A stretch of 64,000 bases of DNA, from assembly GCF_045290345.1 (NCBI RefSeq), contig NZ_CP155447.1:6076001-6140000 (forward strand). The letters are read 5' to 3'. Below, piece by piece: positions 27,813-36,679 of this stretch. This DNA comes from Singulisphaera sp045290345. GTDB taxonomy: Bacteria; Planctomycetota; Planctomycetia; Isosphaerales; Isosphaeraceae. Below the pieces are notes generated by a model. That model saw nothing but the letters and a program-made list of their open reading frames with translations. It did not search any database and was not told where the DNA came from. Both the position numbers and the translations under genes were made by a program. How positions within the stretch are numbered: position 1 is the stretch's first letter; each line of letters opens with the position of its first letter.

Positions 27813-29198
27813 ATGACCGAACCGAAGGGTGGGACGTCTCGTCGCGAATTCCTCAAGGACACGGGCCGAATCGCGGCCGCGACCTCGGCCCTGGCCGGGG
27901 TTGCCATCCCCAGCGTTCACGCTGGCGAGAACAACACCATTAAGGTCGCCCTGATCGGCTGCGGCGGACGAGGCACCGGCGCGGCGGCGAACGCCCTGTC
28001 GGTCAAGCATGGGCCGATCAAGCTCGTGGCCATGGCCGACGTCTTTCCGGACAAGCTCAACAGCTCCCACGACCAACTCAAAAAAGAGTTCGGGGACTCA
28101 AGCAAAACCAACTCGATGGACGTCCCCGAGGACCGCAAGTTCATCGGTTTCGACGCCTACAAAAAGGCCATGGAATGCCTCGAGCCGGGCGACGTGGCGA
28201 TCATGGCCACACCCCCCGCCTTCCGCTGGGTCCAGTTCGGCGAGGCGATCGCCCGGAAACTCAACGTCTTCATGGAGAAGCCGATCACCGTCGATGGGCC
28301 GAGCACCCGAAGAATGCTCAAGCTGGGTGAAGACTCGGTCAAGAAGAACCTCAAGGTCGGCGTCGGCCTGATGTGCCGCCATTGCTCGGCTCGGACCGAG
28401 CTGTACAACCGGATCAAGGACGGCGAGCTCGGCAACTTGCTGACGCTCCGGGCCTACCGGCAGACCGGGCCGGTCGGCACGGCGTTCACCGGCCCCAAGC
28501 CCGACGGCATCAGTGAGTTGATGTACCAGATCCAGCGGTTCCACGGCTTCCTCTGGGCCAGCGGCGGCTGCTATAGCGACTTCCTGATCCACAACATCGA
28601 CGAATGCTGCTGGATGAAGGATGCTTGGCCGGTCAGCGCGAAAGGGAGCGGAGCACGCACCTACCGCGAAGACAACATCGATCAGAACTTCGACACCTAC
28701 TCCGTTGAATACACCTTCGACGACGGCACCAAGTTCTTCCTCGAAGGTCGGAACATCACCGGCTGCCACCAAGAGTTCGCCAGCTACGCGCACGGCACCA
28801 AGGGCTCGGCGGTGATCTCAACCTCGGGTCACTCGCCCGCCAAGTGCCGGATCTACAAGGGGCAGAAGATCACCCGGAAAGACCTCGTCTGGTCCGCCCC
28901 CCAGCCGGAGGCCAACCCGTACCAGCTCGAATGGGATCACCTGATCGACGCGATCCGAAATGACGAGCCGTACAACGAGGTCAAGCGAGGCGCAGAGGCC
29001 AGTCTCGTCACCTCGATGGGCCGCATGGCCTGCCACACCGGCCAGGTTGTCACCTTTGACGAGATGCTCAACTGCGAACATGAGTTCGCCCCTTACGTTG
29101 ACCAGCTCACGATGGACTCGCCCGCCCCGCTCCAGAAGGGGGCCAACGGCCTCTACGCCGTACCCCAGCCGGGGATCGTCAGAAACCGGGAGTTTTGA
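27813..29198 (+). CDS. Gfo/Idh/MocA family oxidoreductase, Tat-exported
   Basis: This 461-residue protein has a Tat signal SRREFLKDTG at 9-18 and a hydrophobic segment after it, then the NAD(P)-binding Rossmann motif KVALIGCGGRGTG at 44-56. The signature EKPITVDG of Gfo/Idh/MocA enzymes is present, followed by the C-terminal beta-sheet domain with HNIDECCWMKDAWPV. The family oxidises or reduces sugars and sugar acids using NAD or NADP. Planctomycetes carry very many Tat-exported members. It is alone here; any substrate is unknown, but the surrounding region is rich in glycan-related enzymes. Confidence 0.92.
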   Translation: MTEPKGGTSRREFLKDTGRIAAATSALAGVAIPSVHAGENNTIKVALIGCGGRGTGAAANALSVKHGPIKLVAMADVFPDKLNSSHDQLKKEFGDSSKTNSMDVPEDRKFIGFDAYKKAMECLEPGDVAIMATPPAFRWVQFGEAIARKLNVFMEKPITVDGPSTRRMLKLGEDSVKKNLKVGVGLMCRHCSARTELYNRIKDGELGNLLTLRAYRQTGPVGTAFTGPKPDGISELMYQIQRFHGFLWASGGCYSDFLIHNIDECCWMKDAWPVSAKGSGARTYREDNIDQNFDTYSVEYTFDDGTKFFLEGRNITGCHQEFASYAHGTKGSAVISTSGHSPAKCRIYKGQKITRKDLVWSAPQPEANPYQLEWDHLIDAIRNDEPYNEVKRGAEASLVTSMGRMACHTGQVVTFDEMLNCEHEFAPYVDQLTMDSPAPLQKGANGLYAVPQPGIVRNREF

Positions 29199-29726
29199 CC
29201 CTCGAAACCGAGGCGTCTCGCATTCCTGAACACCCCACTCGCGATCATCGAACCCCTCGGCCGAGGGGATCGATGGTCGCGGAATTATGTTTACAGCGGT
29301 TTACCATCGGGTCGCTCGCGGATCATGGCGACCGAAACCATTTTTTAGCTGGGGTCTGTGACCCCGGCTACAACGATGGAAGCGACGCGAGATTAAACCG
29401 GAGGTGGCGCATGAGCTTTCTCGGGATGACTCACGCGGAGACGCGGAGAAAGGAGAATTGATGAAACTTGACGAGACTATACTGGTGATTTTAGATACAT
29501 TGATCAAAAGTCAACAACCTCCCTCCCCCTCTCCGCGTGAACCAGGGTTAAGCCGGAGGTGGCGCATGAGCTTTCTCGGGATGACTCACGCGGAGAACAC
29601 GGAGGAAGGAGAATTGATGAAACTTGACGAGACTGTATTAGCAATTGTAGACACATTGATCAAAAGTCAACAACCTCCCCCCTCTCTCCGCGTCTCCGCG
29701 TGAACCAGGGTTAAGCCCCCTGTAGT
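29199..29726. repeat. Intergenic region with a tandem imperfect repeat of about 155-163 bases
   Basis: Two copies lie head to tail, 29393-29547 and 29548-29710, each opening TTAA(A/G)CCGGAGGTGGCGCA. Both contain TCACGCGGAGA and a common ATGAAACTTGACGAGAC core, and a third partial TTAAGCC follows at 29711. Each copy encodes the same short peptide (MKLDETxLxIxDTLIKSQQ), so an open frame spans both, but the text looks repeat-derived. A hairpin AGC-TGGGGTC-TGTGACCCCGGCT (29347-29369) sits upstream. It is a dispersed repeat of unknown origin. Confidence 0.75.
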
Positions 29727-31235
29727 TCAAGAGGCGTCGACCGTGATCGTCCCGAGCCTTGCGCTTGGGATCACCAACACCCGGGGCCATTTCGGGTCGG
29801 CAACGGCAACTCCCTTGGCGCGCACGTGATACCTCCCGTTCGGGAGCGGGCGGCTCGTCAGTGACCAATTTCCATTCTCGTCAGCGACCGTGTCACCAAG
29901 GACGATCGGCTGCGACGCCGAGCGAGCCGTGGCCCGTACGCTCAACCTGGTTCCAGGCGCGGCCGTCCCTTGGAAAACCGGTTCCCTCGCCTGTACGGTG
30001 CTCGAGTCCGTCGCGAGCCCGCCATTCAACAAACTGGGATCCGTAAACGGGGAATTGTCGCCCAGGGTTGGCACGACGTGCGCCTGGTACCAATCCACCA
30101 CGTTCACATACCCCGTGTGACTGATCCCCACTCCGGTCAAGTTGTAGTAGCGGACCGGCGTGTCACCCTGAACCGGGACAGGGACCTGGCCCCAGAGGTT
30201 GTAGATCCCATTATTCGACCCCTTTGCCGCGGAGATCGGTGTGCGCTGATAGTATACGTCGGCCGCGTCAACGTTGCCCCAGATGACCGGCAAGGGATCT
30301 TTGGCCTTCTTCTGGTAACCGTCGATGATCCAGCGGGCCAGGTCACCGAGCAATCCCTTTGAAACACTGTACTGCCGACCGCCGGGGGCGTTGTTATTCG
30401 CCGCGTGGGGGTCAAGCAGAGTGGCTTTCAAGAATCCTTCGGCAAGTCGCTCCGGCTCGTTCTTCTCCAGGTAACGCATCCCGACGCTGTTGACCACGGT
30501 CCCTTCGCTGTGGCCGATGAAGTGAACGTCGACGGGCTCTCCCTCGGGAGCGTGGCTCGCCGCGAGTTCGACGAGCCGGGCCACGCGCGCACCTTGCTTC
30601 GCCGCGGCGCCCGGCGTCCGACTCTCGGCAACCCAGTTATAGGGAATGACCGCGTCGTACCCCTGGGCCTGGAGCGATTTTGCCATCTGGAGTGCCCAGG
30701 GAGCGCCCCGCTCTTTCCACGACTTCGACTGGAACCCACCGTGCGTCAGCACGCCGATCACGTACTTCCTCAGCGCCACCGTGTTCTGACCCGCGGCGTC
30801 CCCGCTCACGGTAAGGGACGGGTCGGCGACCGCGAGCACATACGGGTGCTCCGGGGTCGGTGGAAGGCCGTCAGGCAACGTAAGCGTGAGCCGGTGGTGT
30901 CCTTGCGCCAAAGACGAGGCCCCAAGATCGTCGAGAGCCGATCCGCCCTCCTCTCCCACCGTCAGTGTCTCAACCGCCAGGTCGGCCGAATCAAACCGGT
31001 CGTCGGCCGAACGATAGATGCCAAGCTCGAAGGGCTGGCTGAGATCGCTGTTCAAGACGTCATATTCGATCGTCACCCCCCGAGAGTCGAGGGTTGAAAT
31101 CGAGTCTAAGACAACTGCGGGACCCAACACCGCCTGAAGTTCCCGACGCTCCAACGCCTCAATGCTTGGTCGAATCAAGCCCACTCGTTCTGAGCGTGCT
31201 TTGAAGACCCGACGCATCCCACCATCAGTCTTCAT
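29727..31235 (-). CDS. Secreted lipase/esterase-like protein with LEPR-XLL-like N-terminus
   Basis: I chose ATG 31235 (502 residues); upstream codons to 31394 lack a signal. A planctomycete LEPR-XLL-like export segment is seen at about 25-34 (IEALERRELQ). A region with Ig-like features follows, then a hydrolase domain from about 185: YVIGVLTHGGFQSKSW, VDVHFIGHSEGTVVN with a serine in a G-x-S-x-G elbow, and an aspartate in LLDPHAAN. The C-terminal 110 residues (GTRLSVRATA and GNWSLTSRPLPNGRYHVRA) look like a bacterial Ig-like fold for carbohydrate or surface attachment. It is probably an extracellular ester hydrolase. Confidence 0.8.
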   Translation of the reverse strand: MKTDGGMRRVFKARSERVGLIRPSIEALERRELQAVLGPAVVLDSISTLDSRGVTIEYDVLNSDLSQPFELGIYRSADDRFDSADLAVETLTVGEEGGSALDDLGASSLAQGHHRLTLTLPDGLPPTPEHPYVLAVADPSLTVSGDAAGQNTVALRKYVIGVLTHGGFQSKSWKERGAPWALQMAKSLQAQGYDAVIPYNWVAESRTPGAAAKQGARVARLVELAASHAPEGEPVDVHFIGHSEGTVVNSVGMRYLEKNEPERLAEGFLKATLLDPHAANNNAPGGRQYSVSKGLLGDLARWIIDGYQKKAKDPLPVIWGNVDAADVYYQRTPISAAKGSNNGIYNLWGQVPVPVQGDTPVRYYNLTGVGISHTGYVNVVDWYQAHVVPTLGDNSPFTDPSLLNGGLATDSSTVQAREPVFQGTAAPGTRLSVRATARSASQPIVLGDTVADENGNWSLTSRPLPNGRYHVRAKGVAVADPKWPRVLVIPSARLGTITVDAS

Positions 31236-31911
31236 GGAAATGACCCTTGGATGTGAGAGCCTGGTGCCGGCATCGTGTTGAGCAGACCAATGACAGCACG
31301 CCCCAGAGCGCTCATCGACACGGGAGCCACCGATCTTGAAAGCAGTCTTCTCGATATCATCAACACTGCCCTCCTTGGCGACAAATCCGGCCAAGTCAAC
31401 GAGCCAAACCCCATAAAAACCCTTAATCTCGAAACGATCGTCACGTCGTCAAACATGAGCGAGACGCATGAAAATCCGTCGGAAAGCCGCCGTTCTCTCG
31501 TAACTCAGAACTGGGTCCAGACGACCTTACCAGCGCGAATCCCAAGGGCCGAGCCACCGGCAGGCCGGCCGGCCCAGTCGCCTCAATTCGCTCCAAACAA
31601 CACAACCGCCGAGAATCGCCCGAGAGGCACGACCGTCGAAACCAGCCCAGGACGTCACCAACTCCACGACCATTTCGGCCTCCCCACCTCGAGCTTGTTC
31701 GAGGTGGGGGACCCGATCCGAGAATTCCTTGAAGAGTCGGGAGTTCCGTCGGAGAGAATCCTGTCGCGAGCGCTGGCCATCGGGTAATCTCGTTCACGAC
31801 AGTGAGGGGTTCCCAATGCCCCCTCGTGTGTTCAAGGGACTTTGAAAACGCGTGATCGCCGATCGCGCCCCTTGATGATCGTGAGCGAGCGGTCTGATTC
31901 GGAGAAATCGT
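31236..31911. other. 676-base intergenic region with an 11-bp perfect stem-loop
   Basis: CCCCACCTCGA (31682-31692), loop GCTTGT, TCGAGGTGGGG (31699-31709) is a perfect inverted repeat. An open frame of about 170 codons (31275-31787, plus strand) covers it but has mixed codon usage, no ribosome site I can support and no family motif; I do not annotate it. The region should include the promoter of the HMA gene. Confidence 0.4.
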
Positions 31912-32442
31912 ATGCGACTGTTTCTGGGTATGGTGGCAACAAGCCTGCTGAGCCTGTCGAGCGTGGGTAGCGTGGCACGCGCTGAGACCAAGGTGGAGAT
32001 CAAAGGTGTCCACCTCTGCTGTGGCGCTTGTGAGAAGGGTGTGGTCACGGCCTTGAAGGGTCTTGACGGCGTCAGCCAGGTCAGCGATCGCAAGAACAAG
32101 ACGGTGACCCTGACTGCTTCCAATGACGAAGCGGCCCAGAAGGGTCTCGACGCCCTGGCGGCGGCCGGCTACCACGGCGACATCGACAGCAGCACGCTTT
32201 CGATCAAGAAAGAAACGAATGTGCCGGTCGGGAAGGTCAAGAGCCTCTCGTTGACCAACCTGCACAACTGCTGCGGGGCGTGCGGCAAAGCCATCAAGAG
32301 CGCGGTCAAGACCGTCGCCGGCGTGACCGGCGACACCGTGAAGGCGAAGGAGGCCGACTTCGACGTGACCGGCGACTTCGACGCCGCCGAACTGGTCAAG
32401 GCCCTGAACGCCGCCGGGTTCCACGTGCAGATCCAGCGCTGA
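31912..32442 (+). CDS. Exported protein with two heavy-metal-associated (HMA-like) domains
   Basis: The 176-residue protein has a signal peptide (MRLFLGMVATSLLSL) and two repeats of about 70 residues. The first has CCGAC at 36-40 (HLCCGACEKGVV) and the second CCGAC at 120-124 (HNCCGACGKAIK). Both are followed by beta strands ending GYHGDI and GFHVQIQR. Classical HMA domains use C-x-x-C; the C-C-G-A-C variant still gives a C-x-x-C pair. The fold probably binds copper or another soft metal in the periplasm, as a chaperone or sink. No transporter or regulator sits beside it. Confidence 0.82.
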   Translation: MRLFLGMVATSLLSLSSVGSVARAETKVEIKGVHLCCGACEKGVVTALKGLDGVSQVSDRKNKTVTLTASNDEAAQKGLDALAAAGYHGDIDSSTLSIKKETNVPVGKVKSLSLTNLHNCCGACGKAIKSAVKTVAGVTGDTVKAKEADFDVTGDFDAAELVKALNAAGFHVQIQR

Positions 32443-32653
32443 TCGCTTCCAGCGAGCCGACCAGGCACGATCCGCATCCGCCCACAAAAGGCGTTGGCCC
32501 CCACCGCCTTGCCGGACGCGAGGCTGGACCTCGACTCTCCACTCAGTTGGGTGACCCGGGCCCGATCGGCTCCGGGTCACCCTCAAGAAACTAAACGAGA
32601 ATCATTGAAACAGACCGGGATGATTTCCCGATGGGTCACACCAGGATTCCCTC

Positions 32654-34018
32654 ATGATTCGGCTTTGTTATTCCACAATTGTCTTCTTCTTCGGATTGAC
32701 GACTCTTGCCTCCGTCAGCCACGGTCAAACGCGACCGATCCCGGGCGACTTCGTGGTCAATGACCCTCCGCTCACCTGGTACAAGGGAAACCTTCACACT
32801 CACACGCTTTGGAGCGATGGCAACGACTATCCCGAGATGATCGCCGACTGGTATGTCCGGCACGGCTACAACTTTCTCGCTCTCTCCGACCACAACGTCC
32901 TCAGCCAGGGTCCGCGATGGGTGAGCGTGGCCAAGACCAACAAGAAGGCCAAGAGCGATGGATTCACACGTTATCGCGAGCGGTTCGGAGATCAGTGGGT
33001 CGAGACTCGCACGGTCAAGGGCGACCAGCAAGTCCGCCTCAAGCCCCTCAGTGAATTCCGGGCGCTCCTCGAACAGCCTGGTCGATTCCTGATGATTCAA
33101 GGGGAAGAGCTGACCGACCATTTCGAGCAGAAGCCGATCCACATGAACGCCAGCAACGTACTAGAACTGATCAAGCCCCAAGGGGGCAAGAGCGTCGTGG
33201 AGGTCATGAAGAACAACCTCGAAGCGATCCAGGAACAGGGGACACGGTTGGGGCGACCGATCCTGGGGCACGTCAACCACCCGAATTTCCAGTACGGAAT
33301 CACCGGCGAAGAGTTGGCGATGGTGACCAAGGAGCGGTTTTTCGAGGTCTACAACGGCCACCCGGGGGTCAATCAACTGGGGGACCAGACCCACGTTGGG
33401 ATCGATCGCATGTGGGACATCATCAACACCTTGCGGATCGGCGAGATGAAAGAGGCGCCGGTTTCCGGACTGGGCACCGACGATTCCCATAACTACTTTG
33501 GCCAGGCCGAGGCCTCACCGGGCCGCGGCTGGATCATGGTGCGTGCGCGTCACCTGACGCCGGAGTCGATCATCCTCGCCATCGAGTCGCGTGACTTCTA
33601 CGCCTCCAGCGGCGTCACCTTGCGGGACGTTCGCTATTCGCCCGAGAGCCGAAGCTTGGAGTTGGAAATCGAGCCCGATGGCGATGCCCAGTACACCACG
33701 CAGTTCGTCGGCACCCTCGAAGGATACGACTCCGCCCGCAAGCCGGTGACCGACAAGGCAGGGAAAGCCCTCCAGGTGACCCAGCGGTATTCGGATGACG
33801 TGGGCCGCGTCCTGGCGACCGTCAAGGGAACCAAGGCCCGCTACGAGCTGACCGGCAAGGAACTCTACGTGCGCGCCGTCGTCACCTCGACGAAACCACC
33901 CGAGAATCCTGCCTTCGCCAAGCAGCTCCAGCAAGCCTGGACCCAGCCCGTCGGCTGGGAGAAGCGGATCGCCCCAAGCGACTCCACCGCCGAAAACGCG
34001 GGAACCGAGCCAAAATAG
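32654..34018 (+). CDS. PHP-domain (CehA/McbA-type) metallohydrolase, exported
   Basis: The 454-residue protein starts MIRLCYSTIVFFFGLTTLAS, a signal peptide. The PHP metal site is seen in GNLHTHTLWSDGNDYP at 45-60 (H48, H50) and LALSDHNVLS at 75-84 (D79, H80), with the later GTDDSHNYF block supplying more ligands. Members of the CehA/McbA group hydrolyse carbaryl-type esters or phosphoesters with divalent metals, but most are uncharacterised. It follows the HMA gene on the same strand after 211 bases and is followed by a large inverted repeat. Its real substrate is not known. Confidence 0.85.
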   Translation: MIRLCYSTIVFFFGLTTLASVSHGQTRPIPGDFVVNDPPLTWYKGNLHTHTLWSDGNDYPEMIADWYVRHGYNFLALSDHNVLSQGPRWVSVAKTNKKAKSDGFTRYRERFGDQWVETRTVKGDQQVRLKPLSEFRALLEQPGRFLMIQGEELTDHFEQKPIHMNASNVLELIKPQGGKSVVEVMKNNLEAIQEQGTRLGRPILGHVNHPNFQYGITGEELAMVTKERFFEVYNGHPGVNQLGDQTHVGIDRMWDIINTLRIGEMKEAPVSGLGTDDSHNYFGQAEASPGRGWIMVRARHLTPESIILAIESRDFYASSGVTLRDVRYSPESRSLELEIEPDGDAQYTTQFVGTLEGYDSARKPVTDKAGKALQVTQRYSDDVGRVLATVKGTKARYELTGKELYVRAVVTSTKPPENPAFAKQLQQAWTQPVGWEKRIAPSDSTAENAGTEPK

Positions 34019-34023
34019 GCAAT

Positions 34024-34083
34024 GATCCGCGACCGCGTGAAGGAACCGCGAATGACCTCGGTTCCTTAGCTCGGTCGCGGATC
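34024..34083. terminator. Nested 12-bp plus 8-bp inverted repeat between convergent genes
   Basis: GATCCGCGACCG (34024-34035) pairs with CGGTCGCGGATC (34072-34083), and inside it AAGGAACC (34040-34047) pairs with GGTTCCTT (34060-34067). An A-rich run follows on the plus strand (about 34087-34096). It begins six bases after the PHP gene stop and faces the convergent lipoprotein gene. It is a strong RNA hairpin but lacks a U-tract in either direction, so it may stop both transcripts by Rho-independent-like or processing action. Confidence 0.6.
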
Positions 34084-34216
34084 GTTGAAAAAAAAAGCAG
34101 AGTGTAAGGACGGGCCGATTTTCGGAAAAGACTCGGGACGGTATTCGCCATCCCCTCCGATCGCAAGCGAGGATGGCCTCCCAACTCCTTATCTCACCTC
34201 TCTTCACCCCACGCGA

Positions 34217-34414
34217 TCACGGGCCTGATTTTCCCTTGTTCCGGGCCTTCGACTCGGCCTCTTCCTGGGCGACGAGCGCATCGTGCTCCTTCTGCTGCTC
34301 GGGAGTCAGTGCCTGGCCCGCCCCTGGTGGGATTCCTTCCTGGATCCCGCCTCCACAGCCCGTCAGCCCCATCAGAATCGCCAAGGCGGCGAGCCGACAA
34401 CCAATACTGTGCAT
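34217..34414 (-). CDS. Small lipoprotein next to a DUF1559 gene
   Basis: This 65-residue protein has a signal peptide ending in the lipobox LTGC, then GCGGGIQEGIP and a charged, helical tail rich in E, K and Q. The cysteine would be lipidated, tethering it to a membrane. It follows the DUF1559 gene at 34567-35661 on the same strand by 152 bases. A second DUF1559 gene in this window is also followed by a small lipoprotein that shares the pattern C-G-x-G-x-x-x-x-GIP. This co-occurrence supports a real gene. Function unknown. Confidence 0.75.
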   Translation of the reverse strand: MHSIGCRLAALAILMGLTGCGGGIQEGIPPGAGQALTPEQQKEHDALVAQEEAESKARNKGKSGP

Positions 34415-34566
34415 AATTCAAGACCTTTGGTTAAGAACACATTTCGAACCCGCGGCGCGGTAACAATTCGGCCGAGACCGCCGGGCCGTCGCGAGGCGAT
34501 CTCGGGCTCGATGATCTGGAAATCGGTGACAGGAGACCCGGCTCGGCAGCCACCCGACAGAGGAGC

Positions 34567-35661
34567 TCAGTAGGCGTCGGAACTCACGATCTCGCCCCCG
34601 TTGCGCGTCCCCAGCGCCCACCAGGTCGGGAGATTGACCGAGTCCTTGACGAACTTTACCGAGCCGTCTGCAAAGCCGACATTGACCCCGCCCGAGTGGT
34701 TACTCGTTGCCGTGGCGATGCTCCATCGGCCGTTCTGGGTTCCCCCTTCGTTTGCATTGATGCACGACAATGAGTTCGGAGCACCAAAGTGATTATAATA
34801 ATTTGACTGGAATTGAGGATACCCATAAGTCCAAATGTGGCCGATATGCTGCGTGTTGCCCGCCTTCGTTGTGCCGGGGAGAGCCTTGCAGCCCTGGACG
34901 AACGCCATCGCCTTGGCCGGGTCATTCGTATTGAACGTGCCGCCATCGGGTCCCGGGAAAATGCCCCGCTTGGCGTTGACCGAATTGACGAAAACGGTGG
35001 CCGTCTGGGCCGAGGGCAATCCGATCAGACGCTCGCTGAACAATCCGGTGTTTGACAGCCCATCAGAAACTCCCGAGAAGCCGAATGGACCGACCGCATT
35101 ACCCGACCAGGCCCGAGGCGCAACGATGGTCCCGCTCCAAGCCTGGATAATCCCCGGACCACCGAGATTGCAATGGTAACTCTTCGTCCCATAAGGTTCG
35201 ATCGGCCGGGTCGAGGTGCCGTCGGACGGACAGAGGAGGACCCCGATCTGCGTGTAACCCACGGTGGTATTGGCACGAAAGTTCGCCGCGGCAACCCCTG
35301 TGTCCCAAACATAGTTACTAAAATTGAAGGCGTTGAAAATGGCCTGTTGTTCCATCTGGGGCAAGAGGGCCACCGTCCAACTGTAGCTTGCCCCGCCCGT
35401 AGAAAACCCGCTATTCATCCCCGACGGATAATTTCCCGACGGAAACATGCTCTGCAAGACCATGATCTGATTGGCGGACTCGTAGTTGTGCACCGCCAGG
35501 CCGAGTTGCTTCATGTTGTTGACGCACTGCGATCGCCGGGCGGCTTCGCGCGCGGCCTGTACCGCCGGCAGCAACAGTGCGATCAAGACGGCGATGATCG
35601 CAATGACGACAAGGAGTTCGATCAACGTAAATCCGCGACAATTCTTCGACGGGGGGTACAT
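34567..35661 (-). CDS. DUF1559 pilin-like protein
   Basis: The 364-residue protein starts with a short basic leader followed by GFTLIELLVVIAIIAVLIAL, the type IV pilin/pseudopilin N-methylation motif and hydrophobic helix. Then comes LLPAVQAAREAARRSQC, typical of DUF1559. The C-terminal block DGSVKFVKDSVNLPTWWALGTRNGGE is also the family hallmark (H-x9 'SNHSGGVNVGFADGSV'). DUF1559 proteins are massively expanded in planctomycetes. They are probably processed by a prepilin peptidase and exported to the envelope. The role is unknown. It is followed by a small lipoprotein gene. Confidence 0.95.
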   Translation of the reverse strand: MYPPSKNCRGFTLIELLVVIAIIAVLIALLLPAVQAAREAARRSQCVNNMKQLGLAVHNYESANQIMVLQSMFPSGNYPSGMNSGFSTGGASYSWTVALLPQMEQQAIFNAFNFSNYVWDTGVAAANFRANTTVGYTQIGVLLCPSDGTSTRPIEPYGTKSYHCNLGGPGIIQAWSGTIVAPRAWSGNAVGPFGFSGVSDGLSNTGLFSERLIGLPSAQTATVFVNSVNAKRGIFPGPDGGTFNTNDPAKAMAFVQGCKALPGTTKAGNTQHIGHIWTYGYPQFQSNYYNHFGAPNSLSCINANEGGTQNGRWSIATATSNHSGGVNVGFADGSVKFVKDSVNLPTWWALGTRNGGEIVSSDAY

Positions 35662-36679
35662 CTCTAATTCCTTTCACGAAAAAGAGTGCAGACAATACCT
35701 GATGACCGCGAGGACCTACCACCGATGGGCAGGAAGCGGTACGGAGTGGAGAACCGAACGAATTTCAAGGCTTGGATGTAGAAATTCGCAGGGTTTCTGG
35801 AGAGACGGTTGTGACAACCGCTTCGGGGTGAACGCCAAGAAGTGCCATCTTCTCTTCGACGCGCATCGCTCGAACTTGAGACGCCGCCATGCCACTCGGC
35901 AAGAAAAAAACAGACGCTGGTATCCACCTGTCCATAAGGATTCGTGAGCCACTCACTCGACCTGCACACTGCACAATACAGACACTCAAGAGAGCTGGTA
36001 CGTTTGCGACCATCTCATCGTCGATGCGAATTTCCAAGGAACTTTGGCCAGCGATCGACCTAAAACTTTCATCTCAATTTGCTTTCATGCATCATTATTC
36101 ACCACGATCATACGCGAATCGCATTCTGACGCGACAGGCAATTATGAAGTTACCGTGAATTTTCCGAGCCGCCCATTCTTCCCATGCTCGATTTCTTTGA
36201 TACGAAAGTTCGCAACCGCAGCCATTTCCAATTCTGTAGGATCCGGTGGTTGCATCGCCAGTTCAGGTCAAGCCGAACCCGCGACGTTCCTGCGCATCAC
36301 CGATCAGCATTCCTCTCAGATACTGCGGCTGACTCGCCGAAGTTTGGAACGCTCTGTTTCATCAGACTTCCCCCGAATCCGTAGAAATCCCGCCAGTTCG
36401 CCCCGTGAATAGCAATCGATCTGGGCTCCTTTCATGTCTCGGCGTGAAAGCTCAAAGCCTGACCTTATTCTAAAGAAAAGTAGAAATCGAAAAAAAAGGG
36501 AGCGCCCCATGGGCAATCGTTGTATATGATCCGCCTGCTCTGGTATCGTGATTCTGTAGAATCTTGTCCTTCGTAAACTCATGCCCTAGTGAACCGTTCC
36601 CGATCCCGTTTGGTTCTTATCACCCTCATCTTGAGGGGCGTGCGTTGATTTGTCTCCAATTTTAGGGGGGATTGCGACC
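35662..36679. other. 1.0-kb divergent intergenic region between two DUF1559 genes
   Basis: This is the longest non-coding stretch in the window. It appears less GC-rich than the genes, and short open frames on both strands have no family signature. It must carry the promoters for both divergent DUF1559 genes. AGGGGGG about ten bases before ATG 36680 is a good ribosome site for the plus-strand gene. I saw no RNA gene that I could defend, but a small RNA cannot be excluded by eye. Confidence 0.5.

Noticed and set aside
29393..29710. CRISPR array in the 29.4-29.7 kb repeats
   Set aside because: Only two long (about 155-163 base) adjacent units with no regular short spacers, and no cas genes nearby.
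31275..31787. 170-codon plus-strand frame upstream of the HMA gene
   Set aside because: GTG start without a ribosome site, mixed codon usage and no recognisable motif. It may be real but I cannot support it.
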